Notes: a model not told the origin generated them from the sequence alone. Positions 43,402 to 54,355 are shown, numbered from the stretch's first letter. The stretch: 64,000 nucleotides of DNA from Agriterribacter humi (GCF_009192765.1 NZ_VOHQ01000005.1:186001-250000); one strand, 5' to 3'. Made by a program: numbers and translations.

Positions 43402-44862
43402 TTAAGGCTGCCACCAAAGTTTTGTTCCTTTGGTATCTCCGCCCATCGCCTGCTTTGCTTCATTGTAATTGTCGCGGTTATTGGAACTCTCGGCAAGCGG
43501 GTAAGAAACCCGGAATGGAACAGAAGTTACGGTATTATCGAGGATCGTAGCCGGGATAACGAAAAAATCATCGCCATTGGGCTTTTTAAAATCCAGCCGG
43601 GTTCTTTCAAACCAACCCTGCAACCCCTGGTTATAAAGCGCAACCCATTTTTGTGAACCGATGATGTTTTTCCAGTTCGCCTGGTCGTAAGGGTTAGCGA
43701 GGAGAAAGGCATCGGCATCCGTATCGCTTACACCCCAAAATTTCATACTGGCTCTAACGCCATTTTCATAAAACGTTGCTGCATCGCCTCCTACGCTAAA
43801 TCCTCTTGCTGCGGCTTCGGCCAGGGCAAACTGCACTTCAACATAACTCATAATATAACCGGGGAATACAGGACTGTATACCTGTGAACTGGGCAGGGAA
43901 AACCGGTCTATCCCTCCGGTGAAATCGCCAAGGCCATAAGGCTTGCCCACAATATCATTAGGTGTGGGTGCAACCCTGGCATATTTGGTTAAACGGGGGT
44001 CATTGGTCTCTTTTAAGAAATCAACGAGTGTAGCAGATACAAAGTATTGATTGGATACCCCACCGCCTGATTGATCGTTATAAGGAAACTGATCCGGCAC
44101 GTCTTTCAGGTAAGTAAATTTCGCCTCATCGTTTATACTGGTAAAAACACCGGCACTTGCCGCCTGCTCAATAATCGTTTGAGCCTTTGCAGGATCGGCA
44201 TTGAGCATTCTGCACCCTATCCGGAGCTTTAAAGAATTCGCCAGCTTTTTCCATTTATCCGGAGCGCCATTGTAAATGAGCTCACCATTTGAAAAAGTAG
44301 GTTCACCTGCATTTAATGCAGCGATCTGTTCATCCAGCATGGTGATTAAACCGTCATAAATTGATTTTGAGTCATCGTATTTGGAAGTCAGAATAAGTTC
44401 ATCCCCTTTTAAAGCCTCGCTAAAGGGGACATTTCCATACGTATCTGTGAGTACTTCATAAATCCAGGCGCTAAGAACAGAAGCTATGGCATTTTGATTT
44501 TTAGCGCCGGGCTCTGCATTGAGCTGGTTTATTCTTTCCAGTTCCTGGATATTGGAAAGAGAAGTGGAATACAATGTCCAGAGTAAATTATTTCCGCCTT
44601 CGTCTAACTGGTACTGGCTTTGAGATTCATTTTGAGTTTGTGAATAATATTGCGCATAAAGATTACCGATATTGATGTTTACAAACTGATGGTACATGAT
44701 ATCAGACGCCGTTTTTTCGATTCCGGTAATCAGAAGTGCCGGAGTAACAGCAGTTGGTTTTGTAGGATCGCGGTTCAATTCTTCAAATCCCTTGGTGCAC
44801 GATTGAAGCGAGTAAATAACCAACAGGGCGATAGCAAATTGTATTTTCAAATATTTTTTCAT
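43402..44862 (-). CDS. SusD-like glycan-binding lipoprotein (second cluster)
   Basis: 486 aa. The lipobox SLQSC is followed by TKGFEELNRDPTKPTAVTPALL, the start typical of the shorter SusD_like_2 group. Helical repeats and the YAQYYSQTQNESQ and VEVQFALAEAAARG segments fit. It is shorter than the SusD at 2520-4262 and belongs to a different subfamily. It binds glycans at the surface with the SusC partner encoded 17 nt upstream. The downstream GH28 genes and upstream GH78 gene suggest a rhamnogalacturonan or pectin ligand. Confidence 0.92.
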   Translation of the reverse strand: MKKYLKIQFAIALLVIYSLQSCTKGFEELNRDPTKPTAVTPALLITGIEKTASDIMYHQFVNINIGNLYAQYYSQTQNESQSQYQLDEGGNNLLWTLYSTSLSNIQELERINQLNAEPGAKNQNAIASVLSAWIYEVLTDTYGNVPFSEALKGDELILTSKYDDSKSIYDGLITMLDEQIAALNAGEPTFSNGELIYNGAPDKWKKLANSLKLRIGCRMLNADPAKAQTIIEQAASAGVFTSINDEAKFTYLKDVPDQFPYNDQSGGGVSNQYFVSATLVDFLKETNDPRLTKYARVAPTPNDIVGKPYGLGDFTGGIDRFSLPSSQVYSPVFPGYIMSYVEVQFALAEAAARGFSVGGDAATFYENGVRASMKFWGVSDTDADAFLLANPYDQANWKNIIGSQKWVALYNQGLQGWFERTRLDFKKPNGDDFFVIPATILDNTVTSVPFRVSYPLAESSNNRDNYNEAKQAMGGDTKGTKLWWQP

Positions 44863-44879
44863 ATCACTGTTTTTAAAAA

Positions 44880-47800
44880 TCAGAAACTAATGTTTAAGTT
44901 GATGCCAAAAGACTGTACAGATGGCAATGCTCCGCCCTCTATTCCTATAATATTTGAATCTGAATTAATAATGTTCGAAGGGTCTACGTTAGGCGAATTG
45001 GAGCTGATCAGCCACAGGTTCCTGCCATATAATGAAAGTGTAGCCTTATTAGAATGAATGGCCCGGATCCATTTTTCAGGTAAGCTATATCCAAGCTTTA
45101 CTTCCCTTAAGTATACATAGCTGCCATCATACAAATTGGCTTTATTAAGCCTGGTACCGAAGTTGTTTTTGAAATAACGCGGGGCTGTAAGCCTGGTGGT
45201 CAGGGGGGTTCCATCGGCCAATACACCTGTAACATCTATACCGGTTTCCCTGATATTATTGGCAACGGTTTCCTGTAACATGCCCGAAGCAAATCCATAC
45301 ATATTGGTGTAAGAAAAGAAATTTCCGCCTTTTTGGAAATCAATCAATCCACTCAATACAACGCCTTTATACGTGAAAGTGTTGGTTATACCTCCCACAA
45401 AATCGGGTTGGGTACTACCAATAACCTGATTTTTATCGGAGGGTACATAAAACCCGTTAGCATCAACCACTTTTTCTCCCTTTAAATAGGTGTAATCTGT
45501 ACCGGTAAGTACAAATAATGGTTGTCCAACGATTGCCGCAACAGAAACAGAATTTCTTCTCCGCTCTGTTGCCAGAATGTAACGGTCAATACTCGGATTA
45601 TTTGGAATATCCAAAGCCAGCAAAATACTGCGGTTTGCAGCGTAATTAATTCCTATTGTCCAGGAGAAATGCTCAAACTGCAAAGGGATACCCGTTAATT
45701 GCAATTCAATTCCCCTGTTTCTTGATTTTCCAACATTGGTAAGAAAGGAGCTATACCCCGAAGTATTGGAAATGGAAAGTGGCATTATCAAACCATTGGT
45801 GATCCGGTTGTAGAAAGTAAAGTCAATACCAATACGGTTTTGCAGGAACTTTAGTTCTACCCCCGCTTCTATTTCATTGCTTCTTTCAGGTTTTAACTTA
45901 CTGTTCGATAATGTAGGGTTCCTTAAAATATAGGGATTACTTCCAAATAGTACAGCAGGGTTATATGCTACCTCGGTTCTGTAAGGGTCCGTATCGCTCC
46001 CTATTTGTGCCACACTTGCTCTGAATTTCCCATAGCTAAGCCATTTGCTGGCGGAAGTCAGCCAGTTTGAAAAGATAACAGACAGGGAACTTGCAGGATA
46101 AAAATAAGAATTGTTTCCTGCCGGCAGCGTGGAAGACCAGTCATTTCTTCCCGATATATCCAGGAAAACAGCATCCTTATACCCCAGTGTTGCAGTTCCA
46201 AAAACAGAGTTTATTGTTTTTTTGAAAATATTCTCTCCAACACCAATCCTTCCAATATTATTGGTAAGGGTATATAATCCGGGAGTGATGAGTCCTGCAT
46301 AACTGGCCGAATTTACTACATCTTTTGAGTTCATTATATTTCCGCCCAATGCCGCGCTGATATTAAGACTTTGACTGAGCTCCTTTTGTGCAGAGGCAAT
46401 AAATTGATAATTCAATTCTCTATGCTCAATGTCTGTTCTTGAATAATTACCGGGCGTATAATCCCTGGCTACGCGTTCTTCCCGCAAGGTATTGAACTGG
46501 TCAATAAAAACTTTTGCAGAAAGGTTGATCCAGTCTACCGGTTTAAAATCAAACCCTGTCAACCCGTATAACCGCTTCCTTTTATCGGTAGGATAATCTT
46601 CATATTGATGCCAGTAAGGAGTAGTAGCGAAAAGCGGACGGGGATTGGTTGGAGAGGTTCTGTTCCAGCTAACCTGCGAGCCATCAGCAAACTTGTAAAA
46701 TTTCAACATATCCATCTCCAGTTGCCTTTGCCCATACATAGTGAATAGCTGGGTTGGATTGTAACCACTAAAGCCGGTTGCCGATTGGCCCCTTACGAAG
46801 TTTTCAGAATAATTGGCACTCAGTACTACACTCAGGTTCCTGTTTTTGGTGAGTATATGGCTGCCGTTAAAGCCAAAATTATTTCGTTTCAGAAGGGAAT
46901 TGGGAAGAATAAAATTTTGATTCAGGTTGCTGTATGCCAGTCTGAATGATCCTTTGTCATTGCTTCCTCCCACACTGATGCTGTTGGTTAAAGTAATTCC
47001 TGTTTCATAAAAATCCCTGATATTATCCGGCTGAGGCGACCAGGGTGTAGTAACACCAAAATAGGGATTGCCCTTATCCTGATCAAAAGAGTAATAGGGT
47101 CTTATAATCTGTCCTTTAAGTTCAGGTCCCCATGATTCATCAACCGAATACTGAGGCAGCAGATCATATCCTCCATTCACCGGGTCATTATATGTGGGGC
47201 CATTCAAAAAAAGATCCGGGAATTTGCTCTGCCATAAGGTATCAAAGCCACTGGCCACAAAATCGGGTGCATTATTAGATCCGCCGCCGCCATACCTGTT
47301 TTGAAATTTGGGCAAATAATACACATTGTCTATTTGAGCATTCATATTATAGGTAATGCCTAATCCATATTTCCTATTTCCTTTTTTAGTGGTAATGAGT
47401 ACCACGCCATTCGAACCTCGGCTGCCGTACAATGCGGTAGCCGCGGCCCCTTTTAAAACACTGATCTGATCAATATCATCGGGGTTTATATCCTGAATGG
47501 GGCTGCCATAATCATATCCGCCACCCCCTTTTTCCTGGTTGGTGTTGGCAATGGGCGAACTATTACCCATGAAAATGCCGTCAATAACAAAGAGCGCATT
47601 GTTGTTACCCGTAATGGATTTATTACCCCTTATAAGTATTTTTGTAGAACCACCCAGAGCGCCATTATTGGTGTTTATTTGAACACCCGCTAATTTGCCC
47701 TGTAAAGCATTTACAAAATTCGCTTCTTTAGCCGTTTGTATGGCATCCCCTTTTATTTCTGCAATGGAATAACCAACGGCATCCGTCTTTTTTGAAATAC

Positions 47801-48146
47801 CCAGGGCGGTTACTTTTACTTCAGTCAGTTGCTGGGCATCCGTATTGACCGATAAAATCACTGTAAGGTAGGCATCGGGGTTATCAACCACCAAAGTAGT
47901 ATCCCGGTAACCCACGCTGGTAATCAGTATACTTGTTCTTTTGCTGAAGGGAAAACTGAATTCACCATTATTATTGGTGCTGTACATATTGCCGTCATCC
48001 GGCGTTAGGGTGGCGCCCGCTAAAGGATTGCGGTCCTGGTCAAGCACTCTTCCCCTGATATTTTTGACGGTGTCCTGTGCGGCAAGCGTACAAAATGAAA
48101 GCGCCGTAAAACAGAAAAAGCATAGCAGTCGTTTTTTAAATGGCAT
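44880..48146 (-). CDS. SusC-like TonB-dependent importer (second cluster)
   Basis: 1088 aa with a signal peptide (ending TLAAQ). Carboxypeptidase-D-like domain at ~25-115 (IRGRVLDQDRNPLAGATLTPDD), TonB box and plug (LTEVKVTALGISKK, TKILIRGNKSI, ALFVIDGIFMGNS, QISVLKGAAATALYGSRGSNGVVLITTKKG), then the barrel ending in SFGINLNISF. There is no STN domain. It imports oligosaccharides together with the SusD encoded 17 nt downstream. The gap to GH78 upstream is 106 nt with no strong terminator, so GH78-susC-susD-GH28 may be one transcript. Confidence 0.95.
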   Translation of the reverse strand: MPFKKRLLCFFCFTALSFCTLAAQDTVKNIRGRVLDQDRNPLAGATLTPDDGNMYSTNNNGEFSFPFSKRTSILITSVGYRDTTLVVDNPDAYLTVILSVNTDAQQLTEVKVTALGISKKTDAVGYSIAEIKGDAIQTAKEANFVNALQGKLAGVQINTNNGALGGSTKILIRGNKSITGNNNALFVIDGIFMGNSSPIANTNQEKGGGGYDYGSPIQDINPDDIDQISVLKGAAATALYGSRGSNGVVLITTKKGNRKYGLGITYNMNAQIDNVYYLPKFQNRYGGGGSNNAPDFVASGFDTLWQSKFPDLFLNGPTYNDPVNGGYDLLPQYSVDESWGPELKGQIIRPYYSFDQDKGNPYFGVTTPWSPQPDNIRDFYETGITLTNSISVGGSNDKGSFRLAYSNLNQNFILPNSLLKRNNFGFNGSHILTKNRNLSVVLSANYSENFVRGQSATGFSGYNPTQLFTMYGQRQLEMDMLKFYKFADGSQVSWNRTSPTNPRPLFATTPYWHQYEDYPTDKRKRLYGLTGFDFKPVDWINLSAKVFIDQFNTLREERVARDYTPGNYSRTDIEHRELNYQFIASAQKELSQSLNISAALGGNIMNSKDVVNSASYAGLITPGLYTLTNNIGRIGVGENIFKKTINSVFGTATLGYKDAVFLDISGRNDWSSTLPAGNNSYFYPASSLSVIFSNWLTSASKWLSYGKFRASVAQIGSDTDPYRTEVAYNPAVLFGSNPYILRNPTLSNSKLKPERSNEIEAGVELKFLQNRIGIDFTFYNRITNGLIMPLSISNTSGYSSFLTNVGKSRNRGIELQLTGIPLQFEHFSWTIGINYAANRSILLALDIPNNPSIDRYILATERRRNSVSVAAIVGQPLFVLTGTDYTYLKGEKVVDANGFYVPSDKNQVIGSTQPDFVGGITNTFTYKGVVLSGLIDFQKGGNFFSYTNMYGFASGMLQETVANNIRETGIDVTGVLADGTPLTTRLTAPRYFKNNFGTRLNKANLYDGSYVYLREVKLGYSLPEKWIRAIHSNKATLSLYGRNLWLISSNSPNVDPSNIINSDSNIIGIEGGALPSVQSFGINLNISF

Positions 48147-48252
48147 AGGTATCTTTTTAGGTGATCAAAAAAAATCGGATGTATCAATCATTTCCGGATA
48201 AAGATTTATAATATTTTCGGTTTATTTTTTAAATCTTTTGAATACCATATTA

Positions 48253-51200
48253 TTACATTGCCACGCTGAAACTATATTTCCCCGACTGCAATAGCACCTT
48301 CGTTTCCTTGCCCGTAGCTGAAAGTAATTTTACGCCTGCGGCACTTTTAATATCACTTCCGCTTTCGGTAACACCATTTCCGGCCGGAATAACAACTGTG
48401 GCCGTTGTATTCACAGGTATTTCCACATCTATACTAAAGCTTTCCTTTTCTTTTTTCCAGGATACGCCAATCCTGCCTGCAATAGAATGATAGGATCCTT
48501 TTGCATGGGTAAGGCTTCCTCCCGGAACGGGTTGAATGATAAAATGCTTATACCCCGCATTCTCTTTATCGTTATTAATACCCAGGATACTCCTGTACAT
48601 CCACTCTCCCACTGAACCTATGGCGTAATGATTGAATGAATTCATCCCGACATCCTGGAAACCCCTGCCCTTTACATATCCATCCCATCGCTCCCATATG
48701 GTGGTAGCGCCCTGGTCAACAGAATAAAGCCATGAAGGAAACCTGTGGCTTTCAATTAGCCGGTAAGCGATATCATTGTATCCAAACGCCGTTAACTGGT
48801 TCATTAACCGGATGGTGGTTTGAATACCGGTTGAAATACGGTAATCATATGCTTTAACTGCTTCCACCATATGTGCGGCTGCTTTTTGCTTCATATTTTC
48901 AGGTACAAGGTCAAAATCTAACGCCAATGCATACCCTGCCTGTGTATTGCCTGTTACCATTCCATCATCAGACACATATTCTTTTACAAATGCTGCTTTA
49001 CTATTTTTTGCCAGTGAATCATAATAGGCAATGTCGTCCTTTTTATTTAAGAGTTGGGCTGCTTTGGAAACAATGTTTGCAGAATATGCAAAAAATGCGG
49101 TGGCATATACATCATCCGGAACTTTGCCCCCTTCTTTTGGATAATCATCCGCAATAATTGTATTTCCATTCAGCCAGTCTCCGTATATATTACCGCGGGC
49201 CCGTTTCCAGAGCAGGTTCGGGTTTTCACTGACAATGCTGTGAATATATTTTTTCATCGCACCGTAATGTAATGACAGTACGGTGGTATCGCCATAATGT
49301 TCATAAACCTTCCACGGAATAATTACACCTGCATCACTCCATCCGGGAGAATTATAGAAATTGGCCATTACACCTACCTGGGGTGCAAAATCAGGGAAAC
49401 GTCCCTGGGAAGTTTGACAATCCCTTATATCGCGTATCCATTTGGTAAAAAAGGCTGCCATATCCATATTCAAAATAGCGGTAGTGGAAAATACCTGTGC
49501 ATCGCCCATCCATCCGGCCCGTTCATCTCTTTGCGGACAATCGGTAGGCGTTGAATGAAGATTATCGCGCTGCGTCCATAAAATATTCAACCACAGTTTA
49601 TTCAAATCCGGATTAGAGGTTTCAAAGTTACCAGCAATGGATGCGGAAGAGGCCACCACCCGGGCCATAACATTGCCGGGCTCAGGCTCCTGTGTGAGTC
49701 CTGATATTTCCACATACCTGAACCCGTGATAGGTAAAGCGCGGTTCATAGCTTATTTGCTTTTCATTCCCGGGAATATAAATATCGGTTTGCTTGGCCTG
49801 TCGCAGGTTATCGGTATATAATTTCCCTTCCTCATCTAAAACTTCACCAAAGCGCATCTTTATTGTTTTTCCGGGATTGTATGGCAGCTTTAATTGCACC
49901 CAGCCTGCAATATTCTGTCCAATGTCAAAAATATATGTGCCTGTTCCGGCAGAAATTATTTTAACGGGAACAATCTCTTCAGTAACTGCAATGGGTTCAT
50001 TCATTTGAGCGCTCAGTATAAGAGATACTTCATTATCCACAGTAACATGCTTCCATTTGCTGTCATCAAAACCGGCCTTATTTAAATCTGCCTGAACAAG
50101 CCTGGCGTCAAAATGTTCCCCATTAAAAAGAGATGCCTGCTGCACGGGACCATTCTCCCATATTTTCCAGCTTTCATCTGTTGCCACCAGGTCCCTGGTT
50201 TCATCATCGTATTCAACTGCTATCTGGGCCATTAATCTGCGGTCAAAACCATAGGAACCCCTGTCTGAATGCGAAAAGATTTCACCGGCATACCATCCAT
50301 CGGCCAGCATAGCCACAATAACATTTTGCCCCTGGTTCAGCAGGTTGGTTACATCGTAAGTTTGATATTGCACACGTGTATGATAATCCGTCCATTCCGG
50401 CGCAAGAATATATTGTCCACAGTTTTTTCCGTTGATGCGGATATCGTAAACGCCCAATGCACTGGCATACAGGAAAGCCTTTTTTACTTTTCTTTTTGTC
50501 GTAAATTCCTTACGCAATACGGGGGAAGGAGGAACGGGGAGGCTAAATTGTTTATGATTGAAATTGGGTTTTAAAAATCCGTCTGTTAAAAGTTCGGGGA
50601 GCCAGTTATCGCCTTTCAATCTCCTGTAATTATTAAAAAGATGATCTGCCAGTACATGCTTCTTTAATGCGATGTTTTTTCCCTGATCATCTAAAACTTC
50701 TATTTCTGCTAATGAAAAGCCAAACTGTGCCGAATCAATAGCGGCAGATTTTGTAACATACACTTTAATATAGCGCGCATTTGTTTTATTGAAGTGTATA
50801 TAATACGGGCTCACTCCTTTTGAAACATAATCATTGCCTGTTTCATCAGCAAGGATAACCGGGGAACTAAAATCAGCGGTGGAGGAAGCCACTATTTTAA
50901 AACGTACCGGGAAAATAAAAGGGGAAGACTCCTGGTATAATACCACGGGATGTAAACGAATGGCAGCAAATGATTCAGGCTTGCCCAAATCAACAGTTAC
51001 TGATCCGGGGTTTGTTGCCGATGAATCGCTCCGCGACTGATAGCCATAATGAAAATAGAACCTGTCTTCCATTGGAACCTGCTGTGGCGCAGCGCCTATC
51101 CATTTGGCCTTCCAGTCTTGTTTATTCAATAATCCTGCAGACCAGCTTGCAATTTCACTCCACGCACTTGTATTTCCCTTTTCATCCCACACTCTTACTT

Positions 51201-51531
51201 TCCAGTAATATTGGTAGCCCGATTCAAGGGCCTTACCTCTGTATTTTACCTGGTTTGTTTGATTTGATTTTACTTTTTCAGAATCCCATACATCAGCTTT
51301 ATCTTCTGTCAGCATCCCAGAATCGCCCGCTACCAACACCTGGTATGCCGATTGTGATTTTGCTCTTTCATCCGACAACAATTCCCAGCTTAGCCTGGGT
51401 TGTGTTACATCAATGCCCAATGGGTTTTGAAGATACTCACAACGCAGGCGATCAATAGCTATGTTGGCGGGTTGTTCTTTACAGGAGAATAATATAAAAG
51501 CGAAGAAGAAGCAAAGCAGCCTGGTATTCAT
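48253..51531 (-). CDS. GH78 alpha-L-rhamnosidase with inserted discoidin-like domain
   Basis: 1092 aa lipoprotein (FILFSC lipobox). It begins with the Bac_rhamnosid N-terminal fibronectin-like region (LRCEYLQNPLGIDVTQPRLSWEL). The (alpha/alpha)6 barrel carries the signature CPQRDERAGWMGDAQ with E670 as the likely general acid and later WERWDGY. A stretch at about 160-295 (GSVTVDLGKPESFAAIRLHP..., ARYIKVYVTK) looks like a F5/8 type C carbohydrate-binding domain placed between the first two domains. It should release terminal rhamnose from pectin side chains or rhamnogalacturonan at the surface or in the periplasm, feeding the SusC/D pair. Confidence 0.92.
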   Translation of the reverse strand: MNTRLLCFFFAFILFSCKEQPANIAIDRLRCEYLQNPLGIDVTQPRLSWELLSDERAKSQSAYQVLVAGDSGMLTEDKADVWDSEKVKSNQTNQVKYRGKALESGYQYYWKVRVWDEKGNTSAWSEIASWSAGLLNKQDWKAKWIGAAPQQVPMEDRFYFHYGYQSRSDSSATNPGSVTVDLGKPESFAAIRLHPVVLYQESSPFIFPVRFKIVASSTADFSSPVILADETGNDYVSKGVSPYYIHFNKTNARYIKVYVTKSAAIDSAQFGFSLAEIEVLDDQGKNIALKKHVLADHLFNNYRRLKGDNWLPELLTDGFLKPNFNHKQFSLPVPPSPVLRKEFTTKRKVKKAFLYASALGVYDIRINGKNCGQYILAPEWTDYHTRVQYQTYDVTNLLNQGQNVIVAMLADGWYAGEIFSHSDRGSYGFDRRLMAQIAVEYDDETRDLVATDESWKIWENGPVQQASLFNGEHFDARLVQADLNKAGFDDSKWKHVTVDNEVSLILSAQMNEPIAVTEEIVPVKIISAGTGTYIFDIGQNIAGWVQLKLPYNPGKTIKMRFGEVLDEEGKLYTDNLRQAKQTDIYIPGNEKQISYEPRFTYHGFRYVEISGLTQEPEPGNVMARVVASSASIAGNFETSNPDLNKLWLNILWTQRDNLHSTPTDCPQRDERAGWMGDAQVFSTTAILNMDMAAFFTKWIRDIRDCQTSQGRFPDFAPQVGVMANFYNSPGWSDAGVIIPWKVYEHYGDTTVLSLHYGAMKKYIHSIVSENPNLLWKRARGNIYGDWLNGNTIIADDYPKEGGKVPDDVYATAFFAYSANIVSKAAQLLNKKDDIAYYDSLAKNSKAAFVKEYVSDDGMVTGNTQAGYALALDFDLVPENMKQKAAAHMVEAVKAYDYRISTGIQTTIRLMNQLTAFGYNDIAYRLIESHRFPSWLYSVDQGATTIWERWDGYVKGRGFQDVGMNSFNHYAIGSVGEWMYRSILGINNDKENAGYKHFIIQPVPGGSLTHAKGSYHSIAGRIGVSWKKEKESFSIDVEIPVNTTATVVIPAGNGVTESGSDIKSAAGVKLLSATGKETKVLLQSGKYSFSVAM

Positions 51532-51698
51532 ATGGCAATTTTTACAAGGATACCAACTCCTTTGTACTATTTCAAATGTTTTTATAACATTTTAGAATGT
51601 TTTTTAAGCTTTCTGCAAACATAATACAGGCTGGTATGCTTTGTGTACGTTAGCGTTTTATACTACGCAGTGGAAACAGTATTGCCAGTTGCTTTTTC

Positions 51699-52919
51699 TT
51701 ATAAATAACTAAGCCACCACTTGTGATGTACATTCAGGCTTTTATACCGGTCATATTTTTTACAAAATGGATATAAAATAAGTACTACCAATAACCATAC
51801 TGCATACACTCCCCACAAGTTAAATCCAAAATCACTTGGCCTGAAAAGGAAAGGATTGTTGGGCGTAACAATTTGGCTATTGGAATAACCCTGCGCAAAG
51901 AAACAAATGACAACAAGCAGATGAATAAGATAAAAATGCAGGATATAATAAAACATTGGTACACGTCCGTATATCCTGAAAAAATCAGTGGTTTTATTTC
52001 TTATTCCTTCCAGTAATGACAACAGCAGCATTCCACCGCCAATAGTGATACAAAGAAAATGCAGCGATGGGGGGTATTTATTGATATTAATAAAGGAAAG
52101 AAAAGTAAACACATCACCTCTTGGTTGTACGGACCATGGAACCGGGTCGCCATATTTATTGATAAACCGGAAAAGAATAAAAAGCAGTAAAAGCCCTGCT
52201 CCCATCTGCCATAATATCTTTTTTCTCCATGCGGCATTAACACCGGAACTGAATAATCTTCCAAAACAATATCCAAGCAGCATTACTCCCGTCCAGGGTA
52301 GAAACGAATAAACAATAAGAACTAAATGATCTTTATCAATATTGTAAACAGAAAAATCAGAGAAGTACAAAAGGTTTGAAATTAAACTTCCTTTCAATCC
52401 CGCGTTGATACCCGGATAATCGAGCAGGTTATGACCAAAGACAATGATAAACCCAATAGTTAAGATCGCTTTAAAAGGCAGGTATATCAATAAACCCAGG
52501 ATGAAAAGACTTATACCGATAGCCCAGATGACCTGCAGAATGACAACATTATAAAATGGATTGAAAGTCCAGCCCAAAGTAATGATCGCTACTTCCACCA
52601 CTACCAGCCATAACCCTCTTTTCATCAGAAAACTGCTGAGTTCCTTTTTTGTTTTTTTTAAACCAAGTAAATAACTTGAAGAACCTGCCAGGAAAACAAA
52701 AATGGGAGCACAGAAATGAGTAATCCACCTGGTAAAAAACAATGCCGGCGTGGTGCTATCAAGATCAGTGGGACCGGTGGCAAGTTCATCCCCGCCCTCA
52801 ACAATCACTCTATGAAAAAAATCCCTGACATGATCCAGCGCCATGATAACCATCACAAGTCCGCGAAGCACATCAATCGAATCAATCCGGTAGCGACCAG
52901 TAACCGTTAATTCCTGCAT
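51699..52919 (-). CDS. DUF1624 / heparan-alpha-glucosaminide acetyltransferase-like membrane protein
   Basis: 406 aa with about ten membrane helices. The N-terminal RIDSIDVLRGLVMVIMALDHVRDFFH is the conserved acyltransferase-type motif with the active His, and APIFVFLAGSSSYL follows. Family members move acetyl groups to glycans across the inner membrane, but many are untested. It is a lone minus-strand gene between the GH78 and folC genes, with no direct sign of a link to the pectin cluster. Confidence 0.88.
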   Translation of the reverse strand: MQELTVTGRYRIDSIDVLRGLVMVIMALDHVRDFFHRVIVEGGDELATGPTDLDSTTPALFFTRWITHFCAPIFVFLAGSSSYLLGLKKTKKELSSFLMKRGLWLVVVEVAIITLGWTFNPFYNVVILQVIWAIGISLFILGLLIYLPFKAILTIGFIIVFGHNLLDYPGINAGLKGSLISNLLYFSDFSVYNIDKDHLVLIVYSFLPWTGVMLLGYCFGRLFSSGVNAAWRKKILWQMGAGLLLLFILFRFINKYGDPVPWSVQPRGDVFTFLSFININKYPPSLHFLCITIGGGMLLLSLLEGIRNKTTDFFRIYGRVPMFYYILHFYLIHLLVVICFFAQGYSNSQIVTPNNPFLFRPSDFGFNLWGVYAVWLLVVLILYPFCKKYDRYKSLNVHHKWWLSYL

Positions 52920-53030
52920 ACAATTGCATTTAACGTTTAAGATACAAAAAGGTGATTGTCTGCAAATACCCGAATTGGGGGATAAAGCTGCAATTTTCTT
53001 CCCTGTTCAGAAAATGAATATCCACTCCAA

Positions 53031-54329
53031 TCATTTTAAATTCCGCTCTACTTCCCCTACTACAAATACACTTCCGCAAACTATTAAAAGGTCGTCTTGA
53101 TGTGAATGACCGATTGCGTTTTGCAGCGCAATGTTTACATTGGCGAAATGATCCCCTTTCAGGCCATATTCTGCAGCAATAGTTGCAAACTGGTCTTCCG
53201 GCATGGCCCGGGGTGTTTGCGCTTTTGTAAAATAATACGAGGCTTCTTTGGGTAATAACTGCATCACTTTTTCTATCTCTTTATCCTTTACCATTCCAAT
53301 TACAATATGGAGATTATGATAGCTCATTAATTCCAACTGCTCTGTTATTTGCCGTATGCCATCTTCATTATGACCTACATCCAGTACGATCAGGGGTTGC
53401 CGGTGAATAATTTCCCAGCGGCCATGCAGCCCCGTCAGTGATTTAACATTGCGCAATCCATTTTGTATGGCTGTATCCGGAATTTGCCAGCCTTCTTTCT
53501 TTAGCTGGCCAATGGCAGTATATGCAGTAATTAAATTTTTTACCTGGTAAATACCTGTAAGATCAAGGTGGATGGTTTGCTTTTCATTATGTGAAGGACG
53601 CACCAGTTCTACCGCCAGTTCGTGCTTTTCATATTTGTGATCATCAGCATACCATTCCTTTTCAGCTAATACGAGAGGAGATTTTTTTTCTTTGGCAATG
53701 CTTTCAAAAACGGGCTTTGTTTCAGGCAGAGTTTCACCAACAACGACGGGTATCCCTCGCTTGATGATGCCTGCTTTTTCAAAAGCGATCTGTGCCAGGC
53801 TATCACCCAAAATATTCATATGATCCATGCCGATATTGGTAATTACGGATAACACGGGTATTATTACATTCGTACTGTCTAACCGCCCGCCCAAACCTGT
53901 TTCTATAACGGCAATGTCTACCTGTTTACCGGCAAAATATTCAAATGCCATCACAACGGTTATCTCAAAAAAAGAAGGTTCAATGGTTTCAATCAGGGAT
54001 ATTTTTTTTTCTGTAAAGGATACCACAAAATCTTCATCAATCATAGCACCATTTACCCTGATCCGTTCCCTGAAATCTTTAAGATGAGGCGATGTATACA
54101 ACCCCGTAGTATAGCCTGCTGTTTGCAATACCGCCGCCAGCATATGGCTAACAGACCCTTTGCCATTTGTTCCCGCTACATGAATACTTTTGAATGTATT
54201 TTGCGGATCACCGGCTTTTTCGCACAAAATGCGGGTATTGGTCAGATCTTTTTTAATAGCCGAAGCGCCCGTGCGGCTAAACATGGGAAGCGCCTTATAC
54301 AGATAGTCAATGGTTTCTTTGTAATTCAT
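53031..54329 (-). CDS. folC: Folylpolyglutamate synthase / dihydrofolate synthase
   Basis: 432 aa from the Met at 54329 (MNYKETIDYLYKALPMF), the family's normal start; a 30-residue hydrophobic extension upstream overlaps the terminator and promoter and is rejected. The P-loop is AGTNGKGSVSHML at ~52-64, followed by TSPHLKDFRERIRVNG and the Mur-ligase centre (VIETGLGGRLDSTN, GMDHMNILG). The C-terminal domain ends in VCGSVFVVGEVE. It adds glutamates to folates in the cytoplasm. A TAnnTTTG element on the minus strand lies 27 nt ahead of the start. Confidence 0.95.
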   Translation of the reverse strand: MNYKETIDYLYKALPMFSRTGASAIKKDLTNTRILCEKAGDPQNTFKSIHVAGTNGKGSVSHMLAAVLQTAGYTTGLYTSPHLKDFRERIRVNGAMIDEDFVVSFTEKKISLIETIEPSFFEITVVMAFEYFAGKQVDIAVIETGLGGRLDSTNVIIPVLSVITNIGMDHMNILGDSLAQIAFEKAGIIKRGIPVVVGETLPETKPVFESIAKEKKSPLVLAEKEWYADDHKYEKHELAVELVRPSHNEKQTIHLDLTGIYQVKNLITAYTAIGQLKKEGWQIPDTAIQNGLRNVKSLTGLHGRWEIIHRQPLIVLDVGHNEDGIRQITEQLELMSYHNLHIVIGMVKDKEIEKVMQLLPKEASYYFTKAQTPRAMPEDQFATIAAEYGLKGDHFANVNIALQNAIGHSHQDDLLIVCGSVFVVGEVERNLK

Positions 54330-54355
54330 GAAAATACCCTGCCTGGTGCAGGGAA

